Source of the DNA: an uncultured Draconibacterium sp.
GTDB lineage: Bacteria > Bacteroidota > Bacteroidia > Bacteroidales > Prolixibacteraceae
DNA length: 64,000 nucleotides
Direction: 5' to 3'
Assembly: GCF_963676815.1 (NCBI RefSeq)
Contig: NZ_OY781365.1
Location: 5,738,501 to 5,802,500 of the forward strand
The position numbers and the translations under genes are program-made. The notes beneath the pieces were generated by a model. The model was not told where the DNA came from, did no database searches, and saw only the letters and a program-made list of their open reading frames with translations. Below, piece by piece: positions 61,763 to 64,000 of this stretch (the first letter of the stretch is position 1; each line of letters starts with the position of its first letter).

Positions 61763-64000
61763 ATGAAAACAGGATTTGCTGGCGGAATAGCCAAACAGTT
61801 TATAAACTCAAAATTAACGCCGCTGTTGATGGTCGCTTTTATGGCGATCGGTATCTACAGCTCGTACCTGACTCCCCGCGAGGAGGAACCGCAAATTGAT
61901 GTACCAATTGCCGATATCCTCTTTAGTTATCCGGGAGCCAGCCCTAAAGAAATTGAATCCCGCGTAATGCAGCCACTCGAAAAAGTAGTTGCCAATATTC
62001 CGGGAGTTGAATACGTGTACTCTACCTCAATGCCGGGTCAGGCCATGCTCATCGTTCAGTTTTACGTTGGTGAAGACATCGAACGTTCGTTGGTAAAAAT
62101 GTACAACGAAATTATGAAGCACATGGACCAAATGCCACACGGAACAAGTTTGCCGCTGGTTAAAACACGTTCTATCGACGATGTGCCGGTATTGGGATTA
62201 ACTTTCTGGAGCGAAAATTACGACGATTACCAGTTGAAAAGAATTGCTCAGGAAGTAAATAACGAAATTGAACAGGTTACCGATGTTTCGGAAACAAAAG
62301 TAATTGGAGGCCGTTCTCGTCAAATTCGCGTGGTGTTAGACAACGGAGCAATGGCCCGCTATAACGTTGACGCACTTAGTATCGCTCAGAAAATACAGAC
62401 TGCAAACCAACAGTTCAATACCGGATCTTTTAACAAAAATGATGTTGAATACCTGGTTGAAGCCGGTGAATTTCTGCAAACTTCTGACGATGTTTCCAAC
62501 CTTGTTGTTGGAATCCACAACGGAAGCCCGGTTTACCTGAAACAGGTTGCCGAAATTCTTGACGGTCCTGAAGAGCCGATTCAATATGTGAATTTTGGTT
62601 ACGGAATGATGGACGAAAAGAAAAAGGAATTTGCAGGCGAATATGGAGCTGTTACTATTTCAGTAGCAAAACGTCGTGGTGCCGATGCGATGAAAGTTTC
62701 TGACCAGATTTTGGAAAAAATCAGCCACCTTGAAAAAGACTTGATTCCATCTGACGTTCATGTTGATGTTACCCGTAACTACGGCGAAACAGCATCGCAC
62801 AAAGTATCGGAACTGCTGATGCACCTTGCCGGAGCAATTATTGCCGTAACTTTTGTGGTAATGCTGGCCATGGGCTGGCGCGGTGGACTTGTAGTATTTT
62901 TGTCGGTGCCGATTACTTTCGCGCTAACAATGTTCAGCTACTATTTCCTCGATTACACCTTGAACCGGATTACGCTTTTTGCACTAGTTTTTGTAACGGG
63001 TATCGTAGTCGACGACTCGATTATTATTGCCGAAAACATGCACCGGCATTTCAAAATGAAAAAATTACCATTTATCCAGGCAGCATTACGTTCTATCGAT
63101 GAAGTGGGTAACCCAACAATTCTTGCCACATTTACAGTAATTGCGGCCGTTTTACCAATGGTTTTCGTTTCAGGTTTGATGGGGCCATACATGAGCCCGA
63201 TGCCGATTGGAGCTTCTATTGCAATGATCTTTTCGTTGCTGGTGGCACTTACTATTACTCCATACCTGGCATTCCGTTTGCTAAAAGTTGTTGAGAAAGA
63301 CGACAAGGTAAAAAAAGCATTCAAACTGGAGAACTCACCGATTTATAAGATCTATTATAAAACGATGAAACCGATGTTGGAGTCGCCATGGAAACGCTGG
63401 ACTTTTATCGGAACCATCACCTTTTTCCTGCTGGCATCGATGACACTGGTTTATTTCAAAATGGTAGCTGTAAAAATGCTTCCGTTCGATAATAAAAATG
63501 AATTCCAGGTAATTATCGACATGCCGGAAGGAACAACGCTGGAGCGCACTGCAGCCGTTACAAAAGAACTGGCAGCATACATCGCGCAACAAGAGGAAGT
63601 AATTAATTACCAGTCGTATGTAGGAACGGCGTCACCAATGAACTTTAATGGTTTGGTTCGTCACTACGACTTACGCAGAGGTTCGAATGTTGCCGATATT
63701 CAGGTAAACCTTACCGACAAAACAGAGCGCAAAGCACAAAGTCACGACATTGCAAAAGCGATGCGTCCGGGAATTCAGCAGCTGGCTAAAAAATTCAATG
63801 CCAACGCAAAAGTTGTTGAGGTTCCACCAGGCCCACCGGTACTTTCAACATTGGTTGCAGAGATTTACGGACCGGATTACGACGAACAAATTGAAGTGGC
63901 CCGTCAGGTAAAAGACTTGTTTGCCGAAACGGCCGATGTGGTAGATATCGACTGGCAAATGGAAGACGACCAGGTTGAATACAAGTTCAATGTATTGAAA
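61763..64000 (+). CDS. RND efflux transporter permease, 3'-truncated by window end
   Basis: 746 codons are visible without a stop. ATG 61763 opens KTGFAGGIAKQFINSKLTPL, a first transmembrane helix (LMVAFMAIGIYSSYL) and REEEPQIDVPIADILFSYPG. Porter-domain blocks, then helix-4 VTGIVVDDSIIIAENMHRH with the Asp-Asp relay, and YLAFRLLKV are present. The sequence is closer to the broad AcrB/MMPL-like permease group with VVDDSI than to CusA. It belongs with the TolC and adaptor upstream. The C-terminal third lies outside the window. Confidence 0.95.
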   Translation, partial: MKTGFAGGIAKQFINSKLTPLLMVAFMAIGIYSSYLTPREEEPQIDVPIADILFSYPGASPKEIESRVMQPLEKVVANIPGVEYVYSTSMPGQAMLIVQFYVGEDIERSLVKMYNEIMKHMDQMPHGTSLPLVKTRSIDDVPVLGLTFWSENYDDYQLKRIAQEVNNEIEQVTDVSETKVIGGRSRQIRVVLDNGAMARYNVDALSIAQKIQTANQQFNTGSFNKNDVEYLVEAGEFLQTSDDVSNLVVGIHNGSPVYLKQVAEILDGPEEPIQYVNFGYGMMDEKKKEFAGEYGAVTISVAKRRGADAMKVSDQILEKISHLEKDLIPSDVHVDVTRNYGETASHKVSELLMHLAGAIIAVTFVVMLAMGWRGGLVVFLSVPITFALTMFSYYFLDYTLNRITLFALVFVTGIVVDDSIIIAENMHRHFKMKKLPFIQAALRSIDEVGNPTILATFTVIAAVLPMVFVSGLMGPYMSPMPIGASIAMIFSLLVALTITPYLAFRLLKVVEKDDKVKKAFKLENSPIYKIYYKTMKPMLESPWKRWTFIGTITFFLLASMTLVYFKMVAVKMLPFDNKNEFQVIIDMPEGTTLERTAAVTKELAAYIAQQEEVINYQSYVGTASPMNFNGLVRHYDLRRGSNVADIQVNLTDKTERKAQSHDIAKAMRPGIQQLAKKFNANAKVVEVPPGPPVLSTLVAEIYGPDYDEQIEVARQVKDLFAETADVVDIDWQMEDDQVEYKFNVLK

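Overview
The window reads as chromosomal DNA of a marine-type Bacteroidota, most likely a Bacteroidales/Marinilabiliales-like glycan degrader. The evidence is a SusC/SusD pair, many SPII lipoproteins, Bacteroidota -7 promoter boxes (TAnnTTTG) in front of several genes, no clear Shine-Dalgarno sites, AT-rich spacers and an IntDOT-like tyrosine recombinase. The organism itself cannot be named from the sequence.

Region A (1-28.7 kb) is a polysaccharide utilization locus (PUL). Nearly all its genes lie on the minus strand, with an AraC-type regulator on the plus strand at each end (the left one truncated by the window edge). It encodes three formylglycine sulfatases, three GH78-type alpha-L-rhamnosidases, a canonical GH106 rhamnosidase, a second GH106-like glycosidase, one SusC/SusD importer, an AraA/FucI-fold sugar isomerase and an RpiB-type isomerase. 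The gene set points to a sulfated, rhamnose-rich glycan. No polysaccharide lyase is present. Hairpin terminators split the locus into at least three units: GH106-GH78-GH78; isomerase-susC-susD; and the GH106-like gene followed by a sulfatase-GH78-rpiB unit. A hairpin with a T-run on the strand opposite the susC leader suggests a cis-antisense small RNA. A 38-bp sequence at the regulator start is duplicated upstream of the isomerase gene.

Region B (28.7-30.7 kb) holds a tyrosine recombinase immediately 3' of a tRNA-Arg(UCU), with a 9-bp inverted repeat between them. The PUL may therefore be the cargo of an island inserted at this tRNA.

Region C (30.8-41.8 kb) is ordinary backbone: MFS transporter, HAD phosphatase, metallo-beta-lactamase-fold hydrolase, RsmI-like methylase, membrane-Nudix fusion, two FKBP lipoproteins, NrnA-type DHH phosphoesterase, ndk, aldose-epimerase-like protein, DUF721/DciA-like protein, recF, TPR protein and ribH.

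Region D (41.9-58.7 kb) is a long plus-strand heavy-metal module. It starts with a regulator that fuses an HMA metal-binding domain to an AraC helix-turn-helix, followed by an SO_0444-type permease with its own HMA tail and a small Cys-rich HYC_CC_PP protein. A CusA-like pump with two large insertions comes next with TolC and CusB partners, then a secreted HMA protein, a DUF302 protein and a His-rich small protein. A second complete adaptor-RND-TolC set closes the module. Copper/silver is the likeliest substrate of the first pump; the second could export the same or another divalent metal.

Region E (59.2-64.0 kb) begins a third tripartite efflux operon (TolC, adaptor, RND pump cut by the window end). 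Its promoter is overlapped by a perfect palindrome that looks like a repressor operator.
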